From a virus: 23,311 bases of DNA. Positions 1 to 6,100 of this stretch are shown one piece after another. The position numbers and the translations under genes were made by a program. Below the pieces are notes generated by a model, which ran no database searches, had not been told where the DNA came from, and worked only from the letters and a program-made list of their open reading frames with translations. Where the stretch lies: the IMG/VR virus record IMGVR_UViG_3300009149_000294, positions 1-23,311 of that record. The stretch is one strand, 5' to 3'. Numbering within the stretch: position 1 is the first letter of the stretch; every line of letters begins with the position of its first letter.

Positions 1-6
1 ATAATA

Positions 7-54
7 TATGTTACATCTACGAGATATGTGACAGATTTTTGAGTTTATGTGACA
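7..54. repeat. three TATGTkACA direct repeats (operator-like)
   Basis: TATGTTACA at 7-15 and TATGTGACA at 25-33 and 46-54, spaced 18 and 21 bases apart start to start, in AT-rich non-coding DNA at the left end. Roughly two-turn spacing suggests repeated binding sites for a regulator or replication protein. The repeat is seen directly; the role is inferred. No matching regulator gene can be assigned. Confidence 0.4.
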
Positions 55-214
55 ACTTATAGTTCAAGATGTGTCGGCTGTTGCAAGCCATATTATATCA
101 AGTCATATTGACCTTTCTTTCGTAAAACCATCAACCTTTGAGCTGTGCGGGCAGCCTGTAATATGGCCTGTCAAGTTGGTGGTTGCAATTATGCTTTTCA
201 TCACCCTCCTCCGA

Positions 215-256
215 AGCCAGATTCGAAACGGTTGACGGAGTAGAATCTGGCTTTTT
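215..256 (+). terminator. rho-independent terminator candidate
   Basis: Perfect 10-bp inverted repeat AGCCAGATTC (215-224) / GAATCTGGCT (243-252) with an 18-nt loop, followed by TTTTT overlapping the stem end. The shape fits an intrinsic terminator on the + strand ending a transcript from the left. The long loop lowers confidence. Confidence 0.55.
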
Positions 257-344
257 ATTGAAATCAATGCGCAGGGCGGTTGGGCCTCCAAACCGAAAAT
301 GAACGGTGCGCTGGAGCGAGCGAGACCGCCCATTCTGAAAACAA

Positions 345-418
345 CGCGGGGTGGAGCAGATATGGTCAGCTCGCCGGCCCCATAAGCCGGAGGTCGTCGG
401 TTCGACCGGCCCCCGCTA
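345..418 (+). tRNA. tRNA-Met (CAT), initiator-like, with shortened T-loop
   Basis: Folds as a cloverleaf close to bacterial initiator tRNA-fMet. Acceptor stem is CGCGGGG (345-351) with CCCCGCT (411-417), and C1 faces T72 unpaired, as expected for an initiator. D-stem is GAGC/GCTC (354-357/369-372). Anticodon stem is CCGGC/GCCGG around the loop CCCATAA, with anticodon CAT at 381-383. Variable region is AGGTC. T-stem is GTCGG/CCGGC (396-400/406-410). Discriminator A is at 418 and no CCA is encoded. The T-loop is only TTCGA, 5 nt instead of 7. The stem GGC/GCC next to the anticodon loop differs from the usual initiator GGG/CCC. It may be a diverged phage tRNA, a decaying copy, or a remnant of integration at a host tRNA gene. 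Confidence 0.75.
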
Positions 419-436
419 TTACGGGTTATGGGTTTG

Positions 437-517
437 TCTGGGTGACGGCGAATAAATGGTAACTAACTAAAAGGGTTAAAGGATTAAGTCCTGGCACGTT
501 GCCAACCGTCACCCAGA
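437..517 (+). ncRNA. structured element closed by a 12-bp perfect stem
   Basis: TCTGGGTGACGG (437-448) pairs perfectly with CCGTCACCCAGA (506-517). The intervening 57 nt contain small local hairpins, GGA/TCC at about 481-491 and GGCA/TGCC at 493-503, and the 3' side is followed by a T-rich run (518-523). There is no coding potential in the span. It sits 18 nt after the tRNA-like gene, so it could be a processing or terminator structure, or a small RNA. The structure is visible; function is unknown. Confidence 0.45.
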
Positions 518-543
518 TATTTTCAAGCGGCGAGGTTTGCTGG

Positions 544-586
544 GGTTGCACTGGCCCCCCCCCCCCAGCCATCTTCCCCGGCAACC
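544..586 (+). repeat. 12-nt poly-C tract inside a hairpin
   Basis: A run of 12 C (555-566) is flanked by CTGG/CCAG (551-554/565-568) and by GGTTGC/GCAACC (544-549/581-586), so the tract sits inside an imperfect stem-loop about 20 nt before the first gene. Homopolymers this long are prone to length change in replication and in sequencing, so the count should be treated as uncertain. Confidence 0.5.
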
Positions 587-607
587 TCAATTTTGAAAGA
601 ATGAAAA

Positions 608-874
608 ATGAAACATACTTGGAATCATAAAGTAGCGAGACTAACAGGGGTTCCAGAACAGAAGCAAACCCCTTATGGTCTTCACCCTGGATGTTCTGTA
701 AGTAAATGCAATTCGCCACAAGAATATTATGTTCAATATGATTATGTAACCGGCAGGCGAGGACGCGTCAGTAGTCAAGGTCGATATTACTGTAAAAGTC
801 ACGCAGAAAAGTTCTGCAAAAAACACAATATTAAAATAGAAGAAGTATCTGAAATATCTTGGACGGTACATTAA
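608..874 (+). CDS. hypothetical small Cys/His-rich protein
   Basis: Encodes 88 residues with cysteines near positions 29 and 34, then a CKSHAEKFCKKH segment near the C terminus, a pattern compatible with one zinc site. The middle is Tyr/Arg-rich. The family is not recognised. The start at 608 is preferred over the ATG at 601, which stops after nine codons; no strong Shine-Dalgarno is present. Its stop overlaps the ATG of the next gene by one base (TAATG), so the two are probably translationally coupled. The gene is AT-rich compared with the head genes downstream, which may mean separate ancestry. Confidence 0.6.
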   Translation: MKHTWNHKVARLTGVPEQKQTPYGLHPGCSVSKCNSPQEYYVQYDYVTGRRGRVSSQGRYYCKSHAEKFCKKHNIKIEEVSEISWTVH

Positions 875-1326
875 TGAAAATTGCTAAATTCTCAATCATA
901 TTAGCGCTTCTTTGCTGTCCGGAAAGTTACTGCGACGGCGCTGTTGAAGTCAATGTTGCTTCGGTAGATGAACTACCGGTTATCTTAGCTGCAGCGGAAC
1001 GAAATAACTGCCGGGGGGATGATCTGTTGATTCTTTTTGCAATTCGCAGGGCGGAAAATGGCAGACCCGGTTGTGAGTTTGGAATACTGCATCCGAAGGC
1101 CCTGGCTGCCATAGAAGCAGAGCCGCGCCGGGGCCTGGACATCCAGGCGGGCTGGGCCGCCGCCACGATTATTAAGAATCGGCAGCGATGGAGCGAAGGC
1201 GGTTTCCCTTATGATTTTATTACGTTTTTGGGTAATCGCTATTGCCCTGCAGCAGCGGACCAGGAAGGGAACCGGAACTGGAAGCGAAACGTGCGCTATT
1301 GGTTCGAGAAATTCAAGGGGACATAA
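874..1326 (+). CDS. secreted lysozyme-like / transglycosylase-like protein
   Basis: 150 residues. The start at 874 is chosen because it overlaps the upstream stop (TAATG) and begins an N-terminal hydrophobic signal (Lys at 2 and 5, hydrophobic 6-15). That signal could be a cleaved Sec peptide or a signal-anchor as in SAR endolysins. The mature part has AIRRAENGRPG (Glu61, candidate catalytic acid), then DIQAGWAAATIIKNRQRW and a C-terminal FLGNRYCP...NWKRNVRYW region. This order resembles small phage muramidase/transglycosylase-like proteins, from memory of the family rather than a search. The likely role is peptidoglycan cleavage at lysis or entry. It lies far from the other lysis candidate (lipoprotein at 3073). 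It could instead be a non-catalytic lysozyme-fold protein. Confidence 0.6.
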   Translation: MKIAKFSIILALLCCPESYCDGAVEVNVASVDELPVILAAAERNNCRGDDLLILFAIRRAENGRPGCEFGILHPKALAAIEAEPRRGLDIQAGWAAATIIKNRQRWSEGGFPYDFITFLGNRYCPAAADQEGNRNWKRNVRYWFEKFKGT

Positions 1327-1361
1327 TAAAAAACGGATTGTACTTCTTGCAGGGAAGCTAA

Positions 1362-1586
1362 ATGGACATCACAAAAAGCAATATTTTTCATCGCTGGGAA
1401 ATGCTGACTAATCCGCATTTTTCAGAAGTCCCGGAAATGACCAAGCTGGATTTCACCGAAGTTGTCGACCATACAATGCTGATTGATTTGGTTAATGATG
1501 GTCGGCCGTTTACTGATGATGAAATCGAGCAATGCCGGCAGCGGGTTATGAGGTTCTGCCAGGACCAGCACAAAAACAGGAATTAA
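1362..1586 (+). CDS. hypothetical acidic protein
   Basis: 74 residues, no recognised family. An AGGGA Shine-Dalgarno lies before the ATG. The protein is acidic in the middle (FTEVVDHTMLIDLVNDG, PFTDDEIEQCRQ) and ends in a basic tail, suggesting a small helical protein. It ends 4 nt before the next start, so it is in the same transcription unit as the replication-type genes that follow. Function unknown. Confidence 0.6.
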   Translation: MDITKSNIFHRWEMLTNPHFSEVPEMTKLDFTEVVDHTMLIDLVNDGRPFTDDEIEQCRQRVMRFCQDQHKNRN

Positions 1587-1590
1587 GTAA

Positions 1591-2136
1591 ATGACGGTTC
1601 GTGATACAAGTTTGTCGGCGTTAGCGGAAATAGCTGAAAAGTTAGGACCTGATGAAGCAGCGCTTCTGGCGGTCCTTGATGAAATCGGGCCGGCAAGCGA
1701 TAAAAGAATCCTCGAAGCGCTCAATCAAAAAGAGCAGGTAACACTCAAACCGAAGCATCAAAAACGAGTATGGCAGATAAATTCAGTAACCGGTCGCCGC
1801 AACGCCCTGGTCAATAAATATGGGGTTGTCGAAGATTTAGGTGCCTTCAAAAAGGATGGCCGAAAGGCGGTTCATATCTGGCGGGCAAGGGGCGACAGCA
1901 GAAGGCCCGAACAGTTTGGCTTTCGGCCGGTCAGGATTTCACTTGCAAAGGTGCGAGTACCAAATCCGGCTGAGCAGCGAGAACATTTACAGCAAATCAG
2001 AGAAAAAGCGGGACAGCCGGTCCTGCACAGATTACGGGTAAGTGAGGCCGCCAGAACGTTGGTTGAATATCGGCACAGCAAGCATCGAAAACAGACGGTT
2101 AAAACGAGTCAGGGATTATTATTTGCGGGAATTTAA
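1591..2136 (+). CDS. winged-helix-like DNA-binding protein, probable replication/regulation
   Basis: 181 residues with an AGGA ribosome binding site. The N-terminal half (about 10-85) reads like a winged helix: helical ALAEIAEKLGPDEAALLAVL, then EIGPASDKRILEALN, a basic stretch, and VTGRRNALVNKYGVVEDLG, which resembles the recognition-helix and wing region. The C-terminal half is rich in Arg, Lys and His. The stop is 3 nt from the next start. Position directly before a replication-initiator-like gene suggests a DNA-binding helper in early phage replication or regulation. This is inference from sequence character and context. Confidence 0.5.
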   Translation: MTVRDTSLSALAEIAEKLGPDEAALLAVLDEIGPASDKRILEALNQKEQVTLKPKHQKRVWQINSVTGRRNALVNKYGVVEDLGAFKKDGRKAVHIWRARGDSRRPEQFGFRPVRISLAKVRVPNPAEQREHLQQIREKAGQPVLHRLRVSEAARTLVEYRHSKHRKQTVKTSQGLLFAGI

Positions 2137-2139
2137 TAA

Positions 2140-3045
2140 ATGACACAGGCATATCGGATTGTCGATTGGGTTCGGTTGTATGAGGTCGATATTAACGGCC
2201 ATGCAGTTGGGCGGTATGAAAAGCCGCCATCTATTGAGAAATTGCGCAAATCACCCCTGTCATATATTCGGCTGGAAAATACCGGTCACGCCCAAACTAT
2301 TATCGATAGGAAAATAAACCAGAAGGCCTGGGTGGCCGGCCAGATGGACGAAATGGCTGTTCATGGCCTGTTTGATAAATTGCTGAAAATAGCAGGCAAC
2401 CAGCCCCGCCAATTTCGAGGATGGATACTCGATGAGCATCAAAAACCGTTGACGGCAAAAGGCATTGCTGAATTCCTGGGCATTTATGAGGTTGGATGTG
2501 TTCAAAAAGCGCTTGGAATTTTAACAGACCCGGAAGTTGGCCTGTTGAATGTAAGTGAATTTGTGGAAAACCTGTTAAATGTGTGTGAGCCTGGGCAAAC
2601 TTGCGCACAAATGCGCAGAAGTCCGGACGAATGCGCACTCTTCAAGAACGAAACCGAAATAAAGGAAATTAAACCGAAAGAAACGAAAAGAGAAAATTCG
2701 GCTTCGGATTTTTCTTCTGATTTTTCGGATTCGGCTTCCCATCACCAGCGGTTGGAAGCAATCAAAGAAACAAGAAGCGCCACCGTAAGCCAAATCTGCG
2801 TGATTTTACAAATCCCAAACAACCCATCAGACATCACGACTTTCCGTGATATTTTCGACCAAGTTGAACAAGGAATTATCAGTGGCGAATTGAATGTAAA
2901 AATATTTGATTCGATGATTATTTCAGCCAAAGAAGCCGCCAGCCATAGATTCAAAAAATTAGGTCGGTTTGTCAATGCGATGAAAAGACCGCCTTTTAAC
3001 TATATCCCCGAACGCAGGCAAGTAGCAGGTTCAAAATATAGGTAA
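2140..3045 (+). CDS. putative phage replication initiator / replisome organiser
   Basis: 301 residues. A basic N-terminal region is followed by a helix-turn-helix-like segment (LTAKGIAEFLGI...VQKALGIL, about 103-128) similar to N-terminal domains of phage replisome organisers. A Ser/Asp/Lys-rich low-complexity linker follows (about 175-205, encoded by a TTTTCxGAT-rich imperfect repeat at 2695-2745). The helical C-terminal part (about 206-301) ends in FVNAMKRPPFNYIP. DNA-binding head, flexible linker and partner-binding tail is the usual architecture of lambda O-like or DnaD-like loaders. No helicase loader or helicase is recognised nearby. An alternative is a regulatory HTH protein. Confidence 0.5.
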   Translation: MTQAYRIVDWVRLYEVDINGHAVGRYEKPPSIEKLRKSPLSYIRLENTGHAQTIIDRKINQKAWVAGQMDEMAVHGLFDKLLKIAGNQPRQFRGWILDEHQKPLTAKGIAEFLGIYEVGCVQKALGILTDPEVGLLNVSEFVENLLNVCEPGQTCAQMRRSPDECALFKNETEIKEIKPKETKRENSASDFSSDFSDSASHHQRLEAIKETRSATVSQICVILQIPNNPSDITTFRDIFDQVEQGIISGELNVKIFDSMIISAKEAASHRFKKLGRFVNAMKRPPFNYIPERRQVAGSKYR

Positions 3046-3072
3046 ATGTCAATTTTTTTAAGGAGAACGAAA

Positions 3073-3573
3073 ATGAAAAAATGGATTTTAACAATGATTT
3101 TGCTTGGATTGGCTGCTGGCTGTACTTCACCGGCAGTAACCGCAACAGGTGGGGTTGCGGCTGGCTTCGCTGCAAGCGAAACCGTCAAAGGTGCGAAAGC
3201 GGACCTGGCAAGACGCGAAGCCGAATTGATTGATTTTTACAACGAAGGCGTTGAACATGGTGCAGAACAGGAAGCCCTTGATGAAATCGAGAGGCAAATC
3301 CGCTTTGTCCAATACACGCGTAGTGGCATCGAAACAGGTGAGCAGTTTTTAGGCGTGGATTGGACGGACCCGAAGCAAACCGGCGGTGCTATCGGGCTTG
3401 CAATAACGACGCTGCTAACAATACTTGCCGGCCGCAAGTTAAACCAAACACGGAAAGTATTAGCCGGCAAGGACGAAGGGATTGATAAGTTTTGTGGGAC
3501 CCATTCCCCCGAAGTCGCCGGTGAATTGCACGACATCGTAAAAGAAAAAACGAACGCCAGTGTGGCAAGTTAG
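3073..3573 (+). CDS. phage lipoprotein with C-terminal membrane segment
   Basis: 166 residues from the ATG at 3073, chosen over the in-frame ATG at 3046 because AAGGAG at 3059-3064 is well placed and the N terminus becomes a clean lipoprotein signal (MKKWILTMIL, lipobox LAAGC with Cys17). The mature region is a Lys/Glu/Arg-rich helix (about 38-85). A Gly/Ala/Leu membrane-like segment follows (GGAIGLAITTLLTILAG, about 104-120). An inner- or outer-membrane lipoprotein with a coil and membrane stretch could act in lysis as a spanin-like or holin-like protein, but no paired partner gene is visible. Function is inferred. Confidence 0.6.
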   Translation: MKKWILTMILLGLAAGCTSPAVTATGGVAAGFAASETVKGAKADLARREAELIDFYNEGVEHGAEQEALDEIERQIRFVQYTRSGIETGEQFLGVDWTDPKQTGGAIGLAITTLLTILAGRKLNQTRKVLAGKDEGIDKFCGTHSPEVAGELHDIVKEKTNASVAS

Positions 3574-3595
3574 CATCGGCAAGGACGCCAAAGGC

Positions 3596-3633
3596 GGCCC
3601 CGCCGGTTGCGGCATACCACGGCCGGCGGGGCC
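3596..3633 (+). promoter_or_regulatory. GC-rich 11-bp hairpin in the leader of the radical SAM gene
   Basis: GGCCCCGCCGG (3596-3606) pairs perfectly with CCGGCGGGGCC (3623-3633), with a 16-nt loop. It ends just before the TTGGAG ribosome binding site of the gene at 3649. There is no T run, so it is not a classic terminator; an mRNA-stability or translation-control stem is more likely. Confidence 0.5.
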
Positions 3634-3648
3634 TATTGGAGTAAAAAT

Positions 3649-4410
3649 ATGGGAATAATTTATAGACCATCAGGCAGAGCAGCGGAATATGCGCACCTGG
3701 CAATCAATCATTACGTTGGCTGCCGTCACGGCTGCATGTATTGTTATGTTCCTGCAACAACCCGAAACAATGATTTTCATACAAAGCAAGCGCCAAAGAA
3801 AGATGTCCTTTACAAATTGACCAGGGCGGCACCAAATTTTGCGGGGACTGATGAGCGGGTTTTGCTCTGTTTCGCCTGCGACCCATATCAGCCGCTTAAT
3901 GATGAGCTGAATTTGACCCGGGAGGTTATCAAGATTCTCAAAGACAACGACATTCCCTTCCAGGTTTTGACAAAAGGTGGGATGCGGGCAGTTTCTGATT
4001 TCGATTTATACGGGCCAAACGATGCCTTCGCAGCGACTTTAACTTTTCTGGATGAAGCCAAATCGAAACGAGCGGAACCGAACGCGGCCTTGCCCGAAAG
4101 CCGAATCAGGTCCTTGTCGGTTGCGAAACAGAAAGGCATAAGGACCTGGGTCAGTTTGGAGCCGGTGATTGATACAAAGGCGTCGCTGGAGTTAATTCGC
4201 ATAACCCATTCTTTCGTTGACCACTACAAAATCGGCAAACTGAACCACGCAAGCGGCGACCTTACTTTCCAGGCGCTTCGCAGGTTTGGAATTAAAGCGA
4301 TAGAACTTTGCCGTGAATTCGGCGTTGATTACTGGATTAAGGCGGACCTGGCGAAGTACCTCGACGGGATTCATTTTACAAACACAGATACGCGGAAAGT
4401 GAAAAGATAA
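3649..4410 (+). CDS. radical SAM protein, spore photoproduct lyase (SplB/COG1533)-like
   Basis: 253 residues from the ATG at 3649 (TTGGAG upstream); longer in-frame starts would run through the GC hairpin. The canonical CX3CX2C cluster motif is YVGCRHGCMYCY (Cys25/29/32), binding a 4Fe-4S cluster and S-adenosylmethionine. Next come the FACDPYQPLN segment typical of COG1533 proteins, strand motifs VLTKGG and WVSLEPVID, and a C-terminal YWIKADLAKYL. Family members include spore photoproduct lyase, which reverses a thymine lesion by radical chemistry. Phage members are poorly characterised and may modify or repair DNA. It lies in the early region, upstream of two DNA methyltransferases. The substrate is not known. 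Confidence 0.85.
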   Translation: MGIIYRPSGRAAEYAHLAINHYVGCRHGCMYCYVPATTRNNDFHTKQAPKKDVLYKLTRAAPNFAGTDERVLLCFACDPYQPLNDELNLTREVIKILKDNDIPFQVLTKGGMRAVSDFDLYGPNDAFAATLTFLDEAKSKRAEPNAALPESRIRSLSVAKQKGIRTWVSLEPVIDTKASLELIRITHSFVDHYKIGKLNHASGDLTFQALRRFGIKAIELCREFGVDYWIKADLAKYLDGIHFTNTDTRKVKR

Positions 4411-4430
4411 AAAGAAAGAGGTAAAAAACA

Positions 4431-4676
4431 ATGCATGAAAGAAAATACACAATCAAAGAAGATAGAATAGTTAAACGTAGTAATGAAGTGCCAATTCCTG
4501 ATGATGAACCATTGTTTCTTTTTAGGGCGAAAGACCGCAAAGCGTTAGCTGCTTTAGTTGCTTACAATATGATTCTGGATAATTTAGACCAAAAAGAAGC
4601 AGTTACGAAAGCCGTAAATGATTTTAGAAGATTTCAGGAAGAACATCCTGAAAGAATGGCAGAACCAACTCCCTAA
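4431..4676 (+). CDS. small phage protein with EPLFLFRAKD motif
   Basis: 81 residues with an AGAGG ribosome binding site. The core PIPDDEPLFLFRAKDRKALAALVAY, reported here as residues about 22-46, resembles small phage proteins carrying an EPxFxLRAxD signature. These are commonly found in early regions and lack known function. The C terminus is helical and charged. It is followed after 0 nt by the next short ORF (ATG at 4677), indicating the same operon. The AT-rich base use matches the genes at 608 and 8180 more than the head genes. Confidence 0.65.
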   Translation: MHERKYTIKEDRIVKRSNEVPIPDDEPLFLFRAKDRKALAALVAYNMILDNLDQKEAVTKAVNDFRRFQEEHPERMAEPTP

Positions 4677-4835
4677 ATGGAACCATTGGACGATGAAACT
4701 TTGTGGGGTGAACCTAATAAAACCGCGCAGCAAAGCGAAGGCGCAATGACGCAGGAAGAAATCGAGCAGGTCGAAATCGACCAGCGCACCGCCGAAGCGC
4801 AGTTGGCGACGGCTATGTTTTTGGAGGCCGAATAA
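4677..4835 (+). CDS. very small acidic protein (52 aa)
   Basis: An ORF of 52 residues, MEPLDDETLWGEP to FLEAE, starts directly after the stop of the gene at 4431. It ends with TAATG overlapping the next ATG by one base. It is strongly acidic and predicted helical (about 24-52). The exact fit between two coupled genes supports real coding, though there is no clear ribosome binding site of its own. Function unknown. Confidence 0.6.
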   Translation: MEPLDDETLWGEPNKTAQQSEGAMTQEEIEQVEIDQRTAEAQLATAMFLEAE

Positions 4836-5191
4836 TGAATTGGTTTATTTTGGTAATCGCCTTAGCCGGCTTGGTCCTGAACATCCTGAAAAAACGCGAA
4901 TGTTTTCTGTTGTGGATTATTTCGAATGGCTATTGGATTTATCACAATCACCAAATCGGCGAAACGGTCCAGGCGATTCTTTTTGCCGTTTTTGCCTTCT
5001 TTAGTTTTTGGGGGCTTATGATATGGGCGCCCGAAAAGAAATCACAATTAACCGCGGCAACCGAAACCTTCTGCCATCGGATTCTGCGCACGCAGAAAAT
5101 TTCTATCAGAGAGGGCAATAAAATAAAAATCAAATGGCTTTTTACCGAAGCGAAAAAACTGTTAAGGATTATCGAAGATGAAGAAACCTAA
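4835..5191 (+). CDS. PnuC-like small membrane protein
   Basis: 118 residues with three hydrophobic segments (about 2-18, 23-38 and 47-65). They include LLWIISNGYWIYHNHQIGE and QAILFAVFAFFSFWGLMIW, which resemble the Trp/Tyr-rich core of PnuC-type nicotinamide riboside transporters and the shorter phage membrane proteins related to them. A basic cytoplasmic tail of about 50 residues follows. Full PnuC has about 7-8 segments, so this is at most a half-type or a distant relative. The start overlaps the upstream stop by one base, a good SD (TTGGAGG) precedes it, and its 3' end overlaps the recombinase gene by 14 nt. Confidence 0.55.
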   Translation: MNWFILVIALAGLVLNILKKRECFLLWIISNGYWIYHNHQIGETVQAILFAVFAFFSFWGLMIWAPEKKSQLTAATETFCHRILRTQKISIREGNKIKIKWLFTEAKKLLRIIEDEET

Positions 5192-5813
5192 ACGAATCCG
5201 GTCCCGCGGCGGCTTGTCACCAAATAAATATTTGAGTGACGAGCAAATCAAACAATTGCGAAGTTACCTTGCCAGGAAAGTTAACGAAGCGATCTTGTGC
5301 GGGCGCTGGCCAATCCGGCCATTTATCAATGCTATGATTGTCGATTTACTTTTGAATTCCGGCCTTCGCGCTGCCGAACTTTGCGACCTTCAATTGCGGG
5401 ACCTGCCAGGTTACCACGGCAAATCGATTATCGACGTTCGCGAAGGCAAGGGAAGAATTCAGCGGTCAATTGTCATATCCGACGTTCTAACCGAACGGTT
5501 GAAAAAATATATCAAGCTGCATCGCCACGCGGCGAAGCCGAAAAGTTATTTGTTCACGAACGAACAAAACCGTGGCCGATTAAGTCCGGCGTCCCTGCGG
5601 AGCAAGCTGCGAATCATCGGCTTTTTTGCCAACGTCGGTCAGTTGAACCCGCACCGGTTCCGGCACACCTACGCAACACACCTATACAAAAGCTGCCAGG
5701 ACCTTGTTTTTGTCGGCGACCAGCTGGGACACAAGAACCCAAAAACAACGGCGATTTATGCCAAAATCGCAAGCGATTTGCGGCAGAAATTTGCGAACGG
5801 TTTCGACCTGTAA
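5178..5813 (+). CDS. minimal tyrosine recombinase / phage integrase
   Basis: 211 residues containing the complete tyrosine-recombinase catalytic set: Arg64 (NSGLRAAEL), Lys91 (EGKGRIQR), His159 and Arg162 (HRFRHTYATH), His185 (LGHKNP) and Tyr194 (TTAIYAKI). It cleaves and rejoins DNA at att or dif-like sites via a 3'-phosphotyrosine. Usual XerC/integrase length is about 300. Here the N-terminal core-binding domain is largely absent, with only about 45 residues before the catalytic domain, so DNA recognition may differ or need a partner. It overlaps the membrane-protein gene upstream and is followed by a repeat-rich gap that may hold its target site. Confidence 0.85.
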   Translation: MKKPKRIRSRGGLSPNKYLSDEQIKQLRSYLARKVNEAILCGRWPIRPFINAMIVDLLLNSGLRAAELCDLQLRDLPGYHGKSIIDVREGKGRIQRSIVISDVLTERLKKYIKLHRHAAKPKSYLFTNEQNRGRLSPASLRSKLRIIGFFANVGQLNPHRFRHTYATHLYKSCQDLVFVGDQLGHKNPKTTAIYAKIASDLRQKFANGFDL

Positions 5814-5963
5814 ATTGCAAAACTTTTACGAAAATGAGAGCAAACATAAAAGAAAGTTGTAAGGCATTATTATACAGCTAATTATGAAAGGGCGGTTTTT
5901 AAAAATAATGTTAGGCGGACATAACTTTTGTCGGCCCCCTTATTTTTGAATCAGAAATCCAGA

Positions 5964-5992
5964 AGCGGACAGGGCCAAATGTCCGCTTTTTG
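5964..5992 (+). terminator. rho-independent terminator
   Basis: AGCGGACA (5964-5971) pairs with TGTCCGCT (5980-5987) around an 8-nt loop, followed by a T run. This is a standard intrinsic terminator ending the early operon after the recombinase. Confidence 0.8.
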
Positions 5993-5999
5993 GTTTTGC

Positions 6000-6064
6000 C
6001 AACGTAAAATAAAGACTTACATCAATTTTTGGGAAAATCAAAATCAACGTAAAATAAGGACTTA
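6000..6064 (+). repeat. 20-bp direct repeat, operator/promoter candidate
   Basis: CAACGTAAAATAAAGACTTA (6000-6019) recurs at 6045-6064 with a single A-to-G change, 45 bp apart. The repeats flank an AT-rich stretch upstream of the methyltransferase locus and downstream of a terminator. Likely uses are a repressor or activator operator pair, duplicated promoter elements, or recombinase arm sites. Which one cannot be told from sequence alone. Confidence 0.6.
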
Positions 6065-6100
6065 TGAACGGCGAAAAAAAGTTACTTTGAGGGTTTTTGA

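Larger units (their letters stand above)
1..344. other. non-coding left-end region
   Basis: No convincing gene is seen here. Short open frames exist on both strands but lack ribosome binding sites and protein-like composition. The stretch holds the TATGTkACA repeats (7-54), a terminator-like hairpin (215-256), and the DNA leading to the tRNA-like gene at 345. It may be an untranslated leader, a regulatory/att region, or simply the edge of a contig. Confidence 0.5.
5814..6100. other. non-coding regulatory gap after the recombinase
   Basis: 287 nt without a credible gene. It contains an imperfect hairpin GGCGGACA/TGTCGGCC (5914-5921/5929-5936), a terminator (5964-5992), a near-identical 20-bp direct repeat (6000-6064) and the ribosome binding site of the methyltransferase locus. 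Terminator followed by repeats is the layout of a transcription boundary with a new promoter/operator. A position right after an integrase also makes it a candidate attP. Confidence 0.5.

Noticed and set aside
280-462. 60-codon open frame over the tRNA-like gene
   Set aside because: It runs through the cloverleaf at 345-418 and gives an Arg/Ser/Pro-rich product without ribosome binding site.
5297-5881. 194-codon open frame overlapping the recombinase gene
   Set aside because: Arg/Pro/Cys-rich, no recognisable motifs, no ribosome binding site. The recombinase frame has the complete catalytic set, so this is best seen as a shadow, unlike the motif-bearing frame at 6101.
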